Shown: one piece after another, positions 1-7,547 of the stretch | Numbering within the stretch: the stretch's first letter is position 1 | How the letters are laid out: each line of letters begins with the position of its first letter | NCBI GenBank assembly: GCA_017527625.1 | Contig: JAFXPV010000102.1 | Span: 1 to 24,643 of the forward strand | Direction of reading: 5' to 3' | Length of the DNA: 24,643 bases | Origin: Bacteroidales bacterium | GTDB taxonomy: Bacteria; Bacteroidota; Bacteroidia; Bacteroidales; UBA932 | Notes under the pieces: generated by a model | What the model saw: the letters and a program-made list of their open reading frames with translations, nothing else | The model's database searches: none | What the model was told of the DNA's origin: nothing | Position numbers and translations under genes: made by a program

Positions 1-71
1 AACGCGCAAAGCACAAAAGCAACTGACAGTAACTTAAAGAAAGTTGACTTTTTGTTGAAGCTGTTTTCCAT
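1..71 (-). CDS. N-terminal fragment of a secreted protein (runs off left edge)
   Basis: Reading the minus strand from an ATG at 71 gives 23 uninterrupted codons to the window edge, starting MENSFNKKSTFFKLL and continuing SVAFVLCA. The pattern of a lysine pair followed by a hydrophobic stretch is that of a Sec signal peptide. The cysteine near the edge could be a lipobox cysteine or lie inside the hydrophobic core. It has an AT-rich leader with promoter-like motifs and follows the dehydrogenase gene in the same direction after a 173-nt gap. No function can be assigned because the mature protein lies outside the window. The call rests on the signal-peptide-like composition alone. Confidence 0.5.
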   Translation of the reverse strand, partial: MENSFNKKSTFFKLLSVAFVLCA

Positions 72-244
72 AAGTAATGCTTTAAGTTAATGATTAAGTT
101 GTTTGTTAATTGATTAATAATTAGGTAAGTATTTTAGTATTTCGATTTTGTCGTTTCGTTTTTTCTATCTATCTTACAGGTATATAGACACAAAATCATT
201 ATGCAAGTTAGCAAAAAATCAAACATTGGCAAAATTAAATCGAA
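72..244 (-). promoter_or_regulatory. AT-rich leader with candidate Bacteroidota promoter
   Basis: This 173-nt gene-free stretch is strongly AT-rich compared with the flanking coding DNA. On the minus strand it holds TAATTTTG (230-237), a perfect match to the TAnnTTTG -7 consensus. It also holds TTTG (220-223), then 21 nt, then TGATTTTG (191-198), which misses the consensus by one base but has a -33-like partner. Either could drive the truncated secreted-protein gene starting at 71, with a leader of over 100 nt. I see no clear terminator for the upstream dehydrogenase gene. Confidence 0.35.
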
Positions 245-1180
245 TTATTTGCCGCCGAAGGAAGCGATATTGCGGGCTATACCGTCAACCAGACGCTTTC
301 TTGCCTCGACGCTAGCCCACGCGATATGAGGAGTCAGGCTCAGCCTTTCGGGATGAGACATAGTCAGGAAAGGATGCCCCGGGGGCAGAGGTTCCGAACT
401 GAAGACGTCAAGTCCGGCACCGGCCAGCAGGCCTTCGTCCAGCGCCCTGGCAAGGTCAGCCTCAACGACTATCCCTCCCCTGCCCATATTGAGCAGATAT
501 GCCGGGCGTTTCATCAGCGAGAGTTCACGGTAGCCCACAAGGCCGTCGGTACGGGGATTCAGAGGAGCGTGGACGGACACGACATCGCTGCACGCCATAA
601 GTTCATCCAGCGGCAGCGAAGGATAGTTGGAAGAATGGTTCGTCCCGGATGTGGAATAGTAGCACACCTCCATACCGAAAGCCTGCGCCACCCTCGCCAC
701 GCGGCTGCCTATCGTGCCCAGGCCTATGATGCCCATCCGCATCCCGTCCAGCTCGTGGAAAGCGATGTCCATACACGTAAAGCACCCGGAAGCGGAATAA
801 CGCCCGTCCTTGATGAAACTGTCGTAGTAGCCCCGCCCCTGAATCAGGGTCAGCAGATGCATAAAAGTCGTCTGGACGACGCTCTCGGTGGAGTAGGCCG
901 CTACGTTGCGCACCGGGATTCCGCGTGAGGCGGCGTAGTCCACGTCGATGTTGTTGACACCGGTGGCTGCTTCGCAGATCAGCTTCAGTTTCGGCGCAGC
1001 GTCTATCTGAGGCTTGCCAAGCTTGATTTTATTGACAATGAGTACATCGCAGTCAGCTATGCGCTCGGGCACCTTGTCAGGTTGAGTGCTTTCATAACAG
1101 ACCAACTCTCCCAAAGCTGCGATAGGTTCAAGGGAGACATCCTGCCCCAGAGTGGCAGAATCAAGAAAGACTATCTTCAT
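245..1180 (-). CDS. D-2-hydroxyacid dehydrogenase (glycerate dehydrogenase/hydroxypyruvate reductase-like)
   Basis: Predicted 311-residue cytosolic NAD(P)-dependent oxidoreductase that interconverts a 2-hydroxyacid and a 2-oxoacid; glycerate/hydroxypyruvate is the usual substrate of the closest family. The protein starts MKIVFLDSATLG. The Rossmann motif GLGTIGSR lies mid-protein. The catalytic Arg (NMGRGG), Glu (FSSEP) and His (PHIAWAS) are in family order. Length is typical (about 310-330). The end of the second Rossmann strand reads CYYSTSG with no acidic residue where NAD-specific members normally carry Asp or Glu, so NADP use is possible. I chose the ATG at 1180 over an in-frame TTG one codon upstream. 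It lies 12 nt downstream of the UDP-glucuronate decarboxylase gene and is probably co-transcribed. The exact substrate cannot be read from sequence. Confidence 0.85.
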   Translation of the reverse strand: MKIVFLDSATLGQDVSLEPIAALGELVCYESTQPDKVPERIADCDVLIVNKIKLGKPQIDAAPKLKLICEAATGVNNIDVDYAASRGIPVRNVAAYSTESVVQTTFMHLLTLIQGRGYYDSFIKDGRYSASGCFTCMDIAFHELDGMRMGIIGLGTIGSRVARVAQAFGMEVCYYSTSGTNHSSNYPSLPLDELMACSDVVSVHAPLNPRTDGLVGYRELSLMKRPAYLLNMGRGGIVVEADLARALDEGLLAGAGLDVFSSEPLPPGHPFLTMSHPERLSLTPHIAWASVEARKRLVDGIARNIASFGGK

Positions 1181-1192
1181 CAAAAGGTGCTG

Positions 1193-2140
1193 CTATTTTT
1201 CAGTTCTGAGCAGTTCGTCAAAGTAAGCGATTGTACGCACAAGGCCCTCCCGAAGAGGGATGGTCGGCTCCCAGCCGAGTATGTCGCGGGCCTTGTCGAT
1301 GACAGGCCTGCGCTGTGTGGGGTCGTCGGAAGGCAGAGGTTCGTACACAAGTTTGGATTTGGCTCCTGTGAGCTCTATCACAAGCTCCGCAAGTTGCTTG
1401 ATTGTGAATTCACCGGGGTTACCTATGTTAATGGGACCGGTAATATCGTCGCCCGTCGCCATCATTGCGATGAAACCTCTTATAAGGTCGTCGCAGTAGC
1501 AGAAGCTGCGGGTCTGGCTGCCGTCGCCGTAGATGGTGATGTCCTTTCCTTTAAGAGCCTGGACGATAAAGTTCGAAACCACGCGGCCGTCGTTGGGGTG
1601 CATATTGGGCCCGTAGGTGTTGAATATCCTCACGACCTTGATGCGCACGCCGTTCTGGCGATGGTAGTCGAAGAACAGGGTTTCAGCACAACGTTTGCCC
1701 TCGTCGTAGCAGGAACGGATGCCGATGGGATTCACGTTGCCCCAGTAAGACTCCGGCTGCGGATGCACCGAAGGGTCGCCGTAGACTTCGCTGGTGGAAG
1801 CCTGGAGTACCTTGGCGCCAGTCCTCTTTGCCAGGCCGAGCATATTGATGGCTCCCATCACCGACGTCTGGACAGTCTTGATGGGGTCGTACTGATAGTG
1901 TACGGGCGAGGCCGGACAAGCGAGATTATAAATCTCATCCACCTCGAGGTTTGCCGGCATAGTGATGTCGTGGCGGTAAAGCTCGAAATAAGGGTTGTCC
2001 AGCAGTTTTACTATGTTGCGCTTGCTTCCGGTGAAGAAGTTGTCCATACAGATGACTTCGTTCCCTTCCTGGAGAAGTTTTTCACAAAGGTGGGAGCCCA
2101 GGAATCCGGCTCCGCCAGTAACCAGAATTTTTTTCATCAT
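1193..2140 (-). CDS. UDP-glucuronate decarboxylase (UDP-xylose synthase), extended SDR family
   Basis: Predicted 315-residue NAD-dependent sugar-nucleotide enzyme that would convert UDP-glucuronate to UDP-xylose for cell-surface polysaccharide. Visible features are the N-terminal Rossmann motif [10 protein letters not shown], the family-typical [13 protein letters not shown] segment, STSEVYGDP, and the catalytic Tyr/Lys pair in SCYDEGKR. The following [21 protein letters not shown] and [15 protein letters not shown] blocks closely match the UXS group rather than UDP-glucose epimerases or dTDP-glucose dehydratases. I chose the first of two tandem ATGs (2140). A TTG four codons upstream adds only QNV-type residues with no support. 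It is divergent from the glycosyltransferase gene, which fits a surface-glycan context. The family is secure; UDP-glucuronate specificity is inferred from these blocks. Confidence 0.9.
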   Translation of the reverse strand: MMKKILVTGGAGFLGSHLCEKLLQEGNEVICMDNFFTGSKRNIVKLLDNPYFELYRHDITMPANLEVDEIYNLACPASPVHYQYDPIKTVQTSVMGAINMLGLAKRTGAKVLQASTSEVYGDPSVHPQPESYWGNVNPIGIRSCYDEGKRCAETLFFDYHRQNGVRIKVVRIFNTYGPNMHPNDGRVVSNFIVQALKGKDITIYGDGSQTRSFCYCDDLIRGFIAMMATGDDITGPINIGNPGEFTIKQLAELVIELTGAKSKLVYEPLPSDDPTQRRPVIDKARDILGWEPTIPLREGLVRTIAYFDELLRTEK

Positions 2141-2164
2141 TACGTTTTGCAATAAGCGAAGGTA

Positions 2165-2172
2165 CGAAATTA
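2165..2172 (-). promoter_or_regulatory. Candidate -7 element for the decarboxylase operon
   Basis: On the minus strand TAATTTCG, one mismatch from TAnnTTTG, lies 24 nt before the ATG at 2140. A second similar box, TACCTTCG, is at 2157-2164. No -33 TTTG at the expected distance is seen for either, so this is weak support. The region is only 62 nt between divergent genes, so both promoters must lie within it. Confidence 0.3.
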
Positions 2173-2176
2173 TTAT

Positions 2177-2184
2177 TATTTTTG
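2177..2184 (+). promoter_or_regulatory. Candidate -7 element for the glycosyltransferase operon
   Basis: TATTTTTG is a perfect match to the Bacteroidota -7 consensus TAnnTTTG and ends 18 nt before the ATG at 2203. No TTTG is seen at the usual 19-21 nt upstream. It overlaps the region that must also hold the divergent decarboxylase promoter. Confidence 0.45.
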
Positions 2185-2202
2185 TGCTAATACCATCCGC
2201 TT

Positions 2203-3198
2203 ATGTCTTATTTCTCAATTATAGTCCCGGTTTACAACAGGCCCGACGAAGTCCGCGGTTTGCTGGAGAGCCTGGCCCTGCAGAGCTGCAAAGATTTCGA
2301 ACTGGTCCTTGTCGAGGACGGCTCCGACATTCCCTGCAAGGAAGTCGTCGACAGTTTCGAAGGCAGAATCGACGTCAAATATTTCTATAAGGACAACGCC
2401 GGCCGCAGCGCTGCGAGAAATTACGGACTTGAGCGTGCCGGCGGGGAGTATTTCGTATTTTTCGATTCGGACTGCGTCATACCCCCGGGCTATTTCACCG
2501 CCCTCAAAGAAGCCCTCGGCAAGGATTTCACACCTTGCTTCGGAGGCCCCGACGCCGCAAGCGACGATTTCTCCGACCTGCAGAAAGCCATCAATTTCTC
2601 AATGACGTCCTTCCTGACCACCGGAGGCATCCGGGGCGGCAAGGTGCAGATGGAGAAATTCGTGCCCCGAAGCTTCAATATGGGTTTCTCCCGCGAAGTG
2701 TGGGAGAAAGTCGGCGGCTTCCGAGAGATGCTGGCCGAAGACCTCGACCTGAGCATACGCATCCGCAAGGCCGGCTATACCGCCAGGCTCATACGTGAGG
2801 CCTTCGTATACCACAAACGCCGCGTAAGCCTCAGGCGCTTCGCCAAGCAGACTTATATGTTCGGCACCGGCCGCGTCGGACTCAAGCTCATCTGGCCTGA
2901 ATCGCTCAAGGCCGTACACTGCCTGCCCGCACTTTTCCTGCTGGGCTGCATCTTCCTGATAGTCTGCTCATTCTTCAGATGGTGGGCCATCCTGCCCCTG
3001 GCGGCATACGTGCTTGCCCTCTGGCTGAGCGCACTCGTCAAGACAAAGAGCCTCAAGATAGCCTGTATGGCTGTGGTGACTTCGTTCATCCAGCTCTGCT
3101 GCTACGGCTACGGCTTCATCAAGGCCTATATCTGGGAAGTGCTTCTCGGTCACGGCCGAAACGTCACCAAAGAATTGAAAATGAGGAGGGAATCATAG
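2203..3198 (+). CDS. Family 2 glycosyltransferase with C-terminal membrane helices
   Basis: Predicted 331-residue glycosyltransferase with a GT-A fold catalytic domain on the cytoplasmic side and a membrane anchor. The N-terminus SIIVPVYNRPDE is the classic GT2 start. EDGSD follows at about 39-42, the metal- and nucleotide-binding DSD is at 88-90, and the catalytic-base-type motif AEDLDLSIR is at about 178-185. Three hydrophobic stretches lie at about 238-256, 260-278 and 284-304. The family transfers a sugar from a nucleotide-sugar donor to a glycan or lipid acceptor; donor and acceptor are unknown here. It is followed after 3 nt by the small repeat protein and then DUF4954, so the three are probably one transcript. 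The divergent UDP-xylose synthase gene suggests a shared surface-polysaccharide role, which is inference. Confidence 0.87.
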   Translation: MSYFSIIVPVYNRPDEVRGLLESLALQSCKDFELVLVEDGSDIPCKEVVDSFEGRIDVKYFYKDNAGRSAARNYGLERAGGEYFVFFDSDCVIPPGYFTALKEALGKDFTPCFGGPDAASDDFSDLQKAINFSMTSFLTTGGIRGGKVQMEKFVPRSFNMGFSREVWEKVGGFREMLAEDLDLSIRIRKAGYTARLIREAFVYHKRRVSLRRFAKQTYMFGTGRVGLKLIWPESLKAVHCLPALFLLGCIFLIVCSFFRWWAILPLAAYVLALWLSALVKTKSLKIACMAVVTSFIQLCCYGYGFIKAYIWEVLLGHGRNVTKELKMRRES

Positions 3199-3201
3199 CC
3201 T

Positions 3202-3600
3202 ATGCTACTTCAGCTCCAAGACGGAACAGCACTGGTGCCGCTGGAATTGGCGGAACCGGACATCATCGCCGGATACACTATGGACGACCCGGAGAAGAAG
3301 CCACGCTCGGTCAGCTGGCAGGACGTCGCCGCTTTCCTGGGCTCCTACAACTTCGCCGAGGACGGAGATTTCGAAGTCCTCTGCAAGAACGGCACAAGGC
3401 TGATTCCGCTGCAGTTCGGCCGCCCCTGCGACGCCGCCACGGCTGAAAGCGGCCCCTCCGACAAGATCTATGGATACCGTGCCGATCAGATCGAGACCGA
3501 CATCGTCGGCAAGCGGATGATCGAGCACCTGTCTCTGGCTGACATCGCAGGCATCCGCGGCAACTACCGCCTCTCCCCTGTAATCAAAGATATCATATAA
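3202..3600 (+). CDS. Small uncharacterised protein made of two tandem repeats
   Basis: A 132-residue protein that I do not recognise as a named family. It has no signal peptide or membrane segment, so it is probably cytosolic. It reads as two diverged copies of one unit. Copy 1 (about 2-51) contains DGTALVPLEL, AGYTMDDPE and WQDVAAFLGSY. Copy 2 (about 58-123) contains NGTRLIPLQF, YGYRADQIE and LADIAGIRGNY. The conserved skeleton is GT-L-(V/I)PL, then GY--D--E, then D(V/I)A---G-Y, with about 11 extra residues inside copy 2. A GAGGAGGG stretch about 11 nt upstream could act as a ribosome binding site. It lies 3 nt after the glycosyltransferase and 2 nt before the DUF4954 gene, so its expression is tightly tied to both. 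The position and spacing make it a real gene; function is unknown. Confidence 0.75.
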   Translation: MLLQLQDGTALVPLELAEPDIIAGYTMDDPEKKPRSVSWQDVAAFLGSYNFAEDGDFEVLCKNGTRLIPLQFGRPCDAATAESGPSDKIYGYRADQIETDIVGKRMIEHLSLADIAGIRGNYRLSPVIKDII

Positions 3601-3602
3601 CT

Positions 3603-5804
3603 ATGGAACGAGTTACCATCATCCCGGCTGAAAACGCCTTCAACAGCTGGATCGATCCCAAGTACATCCCCGAAGGCAACGACAAGTACTCACTACGCAA
3701 CGCCCAGGCCAAGGAGCCTGAAGGAGGCTGGAGACATCTCTCCCAGAACGAGATGGCCACTCTTATCCGCAACAACAACGTAGCCACAGACTGGAATTCC
3801 ATACTCGTCGGCAATTCCTTCGATCCGGAAGTGATCCGCGACAACGTCTTCGTTGGATACATCAGGATGGGCAATATGTCAAACGACGTCCTGCAGTACC
3901 ACGACCTGCGCCTGCCTGTCGGCATTTCGAAAAGCTACATCCACTCCTGCGACCTCGGAGACAACGTAGCCATACACAACGTAAGATATCTGAGCCACTA
4001 CATAATCGGAGACAAATGTATGCTGTTCAACATCGACGAGATGGCCTGCACCGACCACTCCAAGTTCGGCAACGGCATCATCAAGGAAGGTGAGCCCGAA
4101 AGCGTGCGGGTATACCTCGAGATAATGAACGAGACAGGCTGCCGCCAGGTATGTCCCTTCGACGGAATGATTGCCGCCGATGCCTACCTCTGGGGCAAAT
4201 ATATCGACGACGCCCCGCTCCAGCAGCGGCTCAAGGAGCTCACCCAGGCCCGCTACGACAGCCGCCGCGGCTACTACGGCACAGTCGGCGAAAGGTGCGT
4301 CATCAAGAATTCATCCATCATCAAGGATGTCAAGATAGGAGACTGCTGCTACATCAAGGGAGCCAGCAAGATCAAGAACGTGACCATCAACTCCTCCGAC
4401 AAGGAGCCCACGCAGATCGGCGAAAATGTGATAATGGTGAACGGCATCGTCGGCTTCGGCTGCAACATATTCTACTCCACCACATCCATCCGCTTCATCC
4501 TCGGCAGCAACAGCAAGCTTAAATACGGAGCAAGGCTGATCAATTCCTTCCTCGGCGACAACTCCACCATCTCTTGCTGCGAGGTGCTCAACAACCTCAT
4601 CTTCCCCGCCCACGAGCAGCACCACAACAACTCTTTCCTGATAGCGTCGCTAATTATGGGGCAGAGCAACATCGCCGCCGGCGCCACCCTCGGCTCGAAC
4701 CACAACAGCCGTACGCCGGACGGAGAGATAGTTGCCGGAAGAGGTTTCTGGCCCGGCCTGTGCTGCAGCGTCAAACATTCCTGCAAGTTCGCTTCGTTCA
4801 CGCTGCTCGCCAAGGCAGACTACAACTACGAGATGAACATCCCGCTGCCTTTCGCCCTCATCAGCAACAATTACAAGAACGACTCGCTCGACATCACTCC
4901 CGCATTCTGGTGGCAGTATGATATGTACGCCCTGCAGCGCAACACCTGGAAGTTCAACAACCGCGACAGCCGTGTGCGCAAGTTGCAGAACATCGAATTC
5001 GACACGTTCGCGCCCGACTCGATGGAGGAAGTGATCGCAGCTATGAAGCTCCTGGAAGTCCAGACGGCAAAGGCCTGGCTTCACAAAAACGGGGATTTCG
5101 AAGAGAAATCATACGAGGAACTCAGGTCGATCGGCCACAATCTTTTGAACGGCATAAAGGAAGACGTCGACTGCCTCGAAGTCCTCGGCGAGGGTATGGA
5201 GCACAGCAAGCGCAAGGTGCGCATCCTCAAGGTGTGGAACGCATACCACGCATACGCAGATATGCTCATCAATTACGCAGTCACCAACGCCCTGACATAT
5301 CTCGACAAGAACCCTGAGGCTACTCTGACTTCGATTACCGAGAAGTATGAGAGCGAACGCCGCAGGGTATGGATCAACTTCGGCGGTCAGCTGATGTGCG
5401 AGCAGGATGTCGACCAGCTCCGCAAAGACATCACCGACGGAGTGCTTGCCAGCTGGGATGACATCCACAACCGCTACAACGAGATCTGGAAACGCTATCC
5501 CGAAGACAAGCTGCGCCACGCATACCTGTCGATGCGCTTCGTGTTCCAGGCCAAACGCATCGGACCCGAAGAGTGGCAGAAAGCGCTCAAGCGCGAAATC
5601 GAGATTCTGAGATTCATCGAGACCCAGGTTACCGTGTCGAGGGCCAAGGACTACACCAACCCGTTCCGTCAGGCCACTTTCCGCAACGAAGACGAGATGA
5701 ATGCAGCATACGGTCCCCTCGAGGACAACTCGTTCATCAAGAAAGTTTCGAAAGAGACTCCTGAAAAAATCAGCAAGATAGAAGCCCTACTCGCAACCAA
5801 TTAG
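3603..5804 (+). CDS. DUF4954 family protein with left-handed beta-helix
   Basis: A 733-residue protein matching, by memory, the Bacteroidota DUF4954 family. Residues of roughly 70-430 are rich in short hexapeptide-like turns such as IKDVKIGDCCYIKG, QIGENVIMVNGIVG and NSFLGDNSTISCC. This indicates a left-handed beta-helix like those of GlmU and bacterial acyltransferases. The remaining 300 residues are charged and probably alpha-helical. Conserved-looking His and Asn clusters (AHEQHHNNSF, GSNHNSRTPDG) at about residues 337-379 could form an active site or ligand site. There is no signal peptide, so it is probably cytosolic. A sugar-nucleotide or acyl-transferase role is an inference from the fold. 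Its end overlaps the oppositely oriented LysM gene by 18 nt. Confidence 0.85.
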   Translation: MERVTIIPAENAFNSWIDPKYIPEGNDKYSLRNAQAKEPEGGWRHLSQNEMATLIRNNNVATDWNSILVGNSFDPEVIRDNVFVGYIRMGNMSNDVLQYHDLRLPVGISKSYIHSCDLGDNVAIHNVRYLSHYIIGDKCMLFNIDEMACTDHSKFGNGIIKEGEPESVRVYLEIMNETGCRQVCPFDGMIAADAYLWGKYIDDAPLQQRLKELTQARYDSRRGYYGTVGERCVIKNSSIIKDVKIGDCCYIKGASKIKNVTINSSDKEPTQIGENVIMVNGIVGFGCNIFYSTTSIRFILGSNSKLKYGARLINSFLGDNSTISCCEVLNNLIFPAHEQHHNNSFLIASLIMGQSNIAAGATLGSNHNSRTPDGEIVAGRGFWPGLCCSVKHSCKFASFTLLAKADYNYEMNIPLPFALISNNYKNDSLDITPAFWWQYDMYALQRNTWKFNNRDSRVRKLQNIEFDTFAPDSMEEVIAAMKLLEVQTAKAWLHKNGDFEEKSYEELRSIGHNLLNGIKEDVDCLEVLGEGMEHSKRKVRILKVWNAYHAYADMLINYAVTNALTYLDKNPEATLTSITEKYESERRRVWINFGGQLMCEQDVDQLRKDITDGVLASWDDIHNRYNEIWKRYPEDKLRHAYLSMRFVFQAKRIGPEEWQKALKREIEILRFIETQVTVSRAKDYTNPFRQATFRNEDEMNAAYGPLEDNSFIKKVSKETPEKISKIEALLATN

Positions 5805-7544
5805 ATAATCTTCCAGATAGACGATATTGCGTGTCGCCTTGTTAAGGTATCCTCCCAAGGGGGATGCCTTCTCGAAGTGCATATTGGACTGGAGAAGCTT
5901 CATATCGAACTCCGGGAGCGAGCGGGTGAAACGCCTTCCGAACTGGCGCAGGGCCATAGTGAAATAGCAGGTCAGGTCATATCCCTGGAATGCGTACGCC
6001 CCGGGTTCGGTGCTGAACATCGCCCTGTACTTGAACACGAAATCCTTCACCTCCGGCAGCTTGTAATCCACGAAATAACCGAGGCTGAAATGCATATTGA
6101 CATTCTGGAACGCCTCAAGCTCGATGGTTTCGAAATTCCTCAGGCGGTTGCTGCCGTATCCGACTATGTCATAATCAGTTGAAAGGAGGCTGATATTGCG
6201 GATGGCATCGCTTGCGAAGGACTCTTTCTCAGAAGCGATGATTATATGGTTCGTCTTGTTTTCAGAGAGATATGAGCTGCGCAGAGTAACGTCTATGCTG
6301 CGCCCCTGCAGGATGCCGTAACTGAAAGTCCTGTAGGGAATTCCGGCTTTGTTCAGGGCGGTCACGACCTGGTTGTAATAGAGCGTGTCGGCGCCGGCGG
6401 CAGTCTCGCGGATCACCAGGACGTTGTCGTCCGAAGGCGAGCTGTAATTCATAGAGCGGACCATATTTGCCACCTGGCCTTCAGCCGATACGGGAGTATG
6501 CACGAGGCTGGGGTTGGCCTCTACAAGCTTCTCGGCCTGCTGGTCCATCGGAGAGATCAGCGGAATGCCGCGCATATTGCAGTAGTCGGCGACCTTTGCG
6601 ATGTCTGCGCTCATCACCGGACCGAGGACGAAATCCCTGTCTGCCAGGAATATATCTGATGCGATGACGCTGACGTCATTGTAATCCGAGATATCGAATA
6701 CCTTCAGGTCGACGTCCGTACCTTCGTTCTTGATGCGCTCGAGGGCAAGCAGGACGCCTGAATAGAAATCAAGGTAGTTGGAGCTTGGCGAACTGCTCTT
6801 TGAATTGAAGGGAAGCAGCAGGGCTATCTTAGCCTTGCCTGAGAACGGCTCGTTGAAGAAGTAATCGTCTTCGGGCTGCTGTCCTCCAACGTCATTGCCG
6901 GCGAACTGGGGATCGTCGTCGACCGTAACGACTGTCGGGATGACATCGTCATCGCCTGCGGGCGTCTCTGCAAAATCGTCATTGACCTGTCTCTCGACTG
7001 CGTTCATATAGTCAGCAGAGGGGATCTTCAGCATCTGGCCGGTCTGGAGGTCCGTCCTGGTAAGGCGGTTGGCCCTGATGATTGACTCGGGACTTATCTC
7101 ATATTTTCTTGCGATGGAATAAAGCGTCTCGTACCACTTGACCCTGTGGATGGTGTACGAGTCTGAGGGCTGTGCAGCCGGCGGGTCCTGAGGCTGGACT
7201 TGCGCCACTGCAACCTCCTGCTGCGGAGCGGCGGCGGCGCTTTCAGGCTCCGCTTCAATGTTTCCGTGCACGGGAATCAGCAGTTCCATACCGGCCTTGA
7301 GTCCGGTCTCCAGGGCAGCCCTGTTGGCCTCATATACCTCCTGCTGGGTTACGTCGTAGGCCCTGCAGATGGAGTACAGCGTCTGCTTGGGAAGGACTTT
7401 GTGGACATAGAACCACGTGTCGCCCTTGCGCGTCCTTACTTCAGATATTTCGACGGGAGCCGCCTGATAAGGCGTATCCACCTGTGCATAGTCCAGCACG
7501 GGGAACGCCATCATCAATGCCAATACTATCGCAAGTCTTTTCAT
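5787..7544 (-). CDS. LysM-repeat protein with periplasmic-binding (ABC-type/LpoA-like) domain
   Basis: A 585-residue exported protein. A signal peptide (MKRLAIVLALMMAFPVLDYAQ) is followed by two LysM domains at about 44-91 (VLPKQTLYSICRAYDV) and 130-175 (VKWYETLYSIARKYEI). An acidic, proline-rich linker comes next. From about 235 there is a type I periplasmic-binding fold starting KIALLLPFNSKS, with FYSGVLLALERIKNEG and FVLGPVMSADIAKVADYC. LysM domains bind peptidoglycan. The second half resembles amino-acid ABC substrate-binding proteins and LpoA-type activators of penicillin-binding proteins. A periplasmic role in cell-wall synthesis or sensing is likely, but ligand and partner are unknown. 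It starts 3 nt after the purC stop. Its last codons overlap the DUF4954 gene on the other strand. Confidence 0.85.
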   Translation of the reverse strand: MKRLAIVLALMMAFPVLDYAQVDTPYQAAPVEISEVRTRKGDTWFYVHKVLPKQTLYSICRAYDVTQQEVYEANRAALETGLKAGMELLIPVHGNIEAEPESAAAAPQQEVAVAQVQPQDPPAAQPSDSYTIHRVKWYETLYSIARKYEISPESIIRANRLTRTDLQTGQMLKIPSADYMNAVERQVNDDFAETPAGDDDVIPTVVTVDDDPQFAGNDVGGQQPEDDYFFNEPFSGKAKIALLLPFNSKSSSPSSNYLDFYSGVLLALERIKNEGTDVDLKVFDISDYNDVSVIASDIFLADRDFVLGPVMSADIAKVADYCNMRGIPLISPMDQQAEKLVEANPSLVHTPVSAEGQVANMVRSMNYSSPSDDNVLVIRETAAGADTLYYNQVVTALNKAGIPYRTFSYGILQGRSIDVTLRSSYLSENKTNHIIIASEKESFASDAIRNISLLSTDYDIVGYGSNRLRNFETIELEAFQNVNMHFSLGYFVDYKLPEVKDFVFKYRAMFSTEPGAYAFQGYDLTCYFTMALRQFGRRFTRSLPEFDMKLLQSNMHFEKASPLGGYLNKATRNIVYLEDYLIGCE

Positions 7545-7547
7545 ATA

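Noticed and set aside
1082..2155. Open frame of 357 codons on the plus strand opposite the UDP-xylose synthase gene
   Set aside because: The minus-strand protein has all family motifs; the plus-strand reading is low-complexity and its end also overlaps the divergent promoter region.
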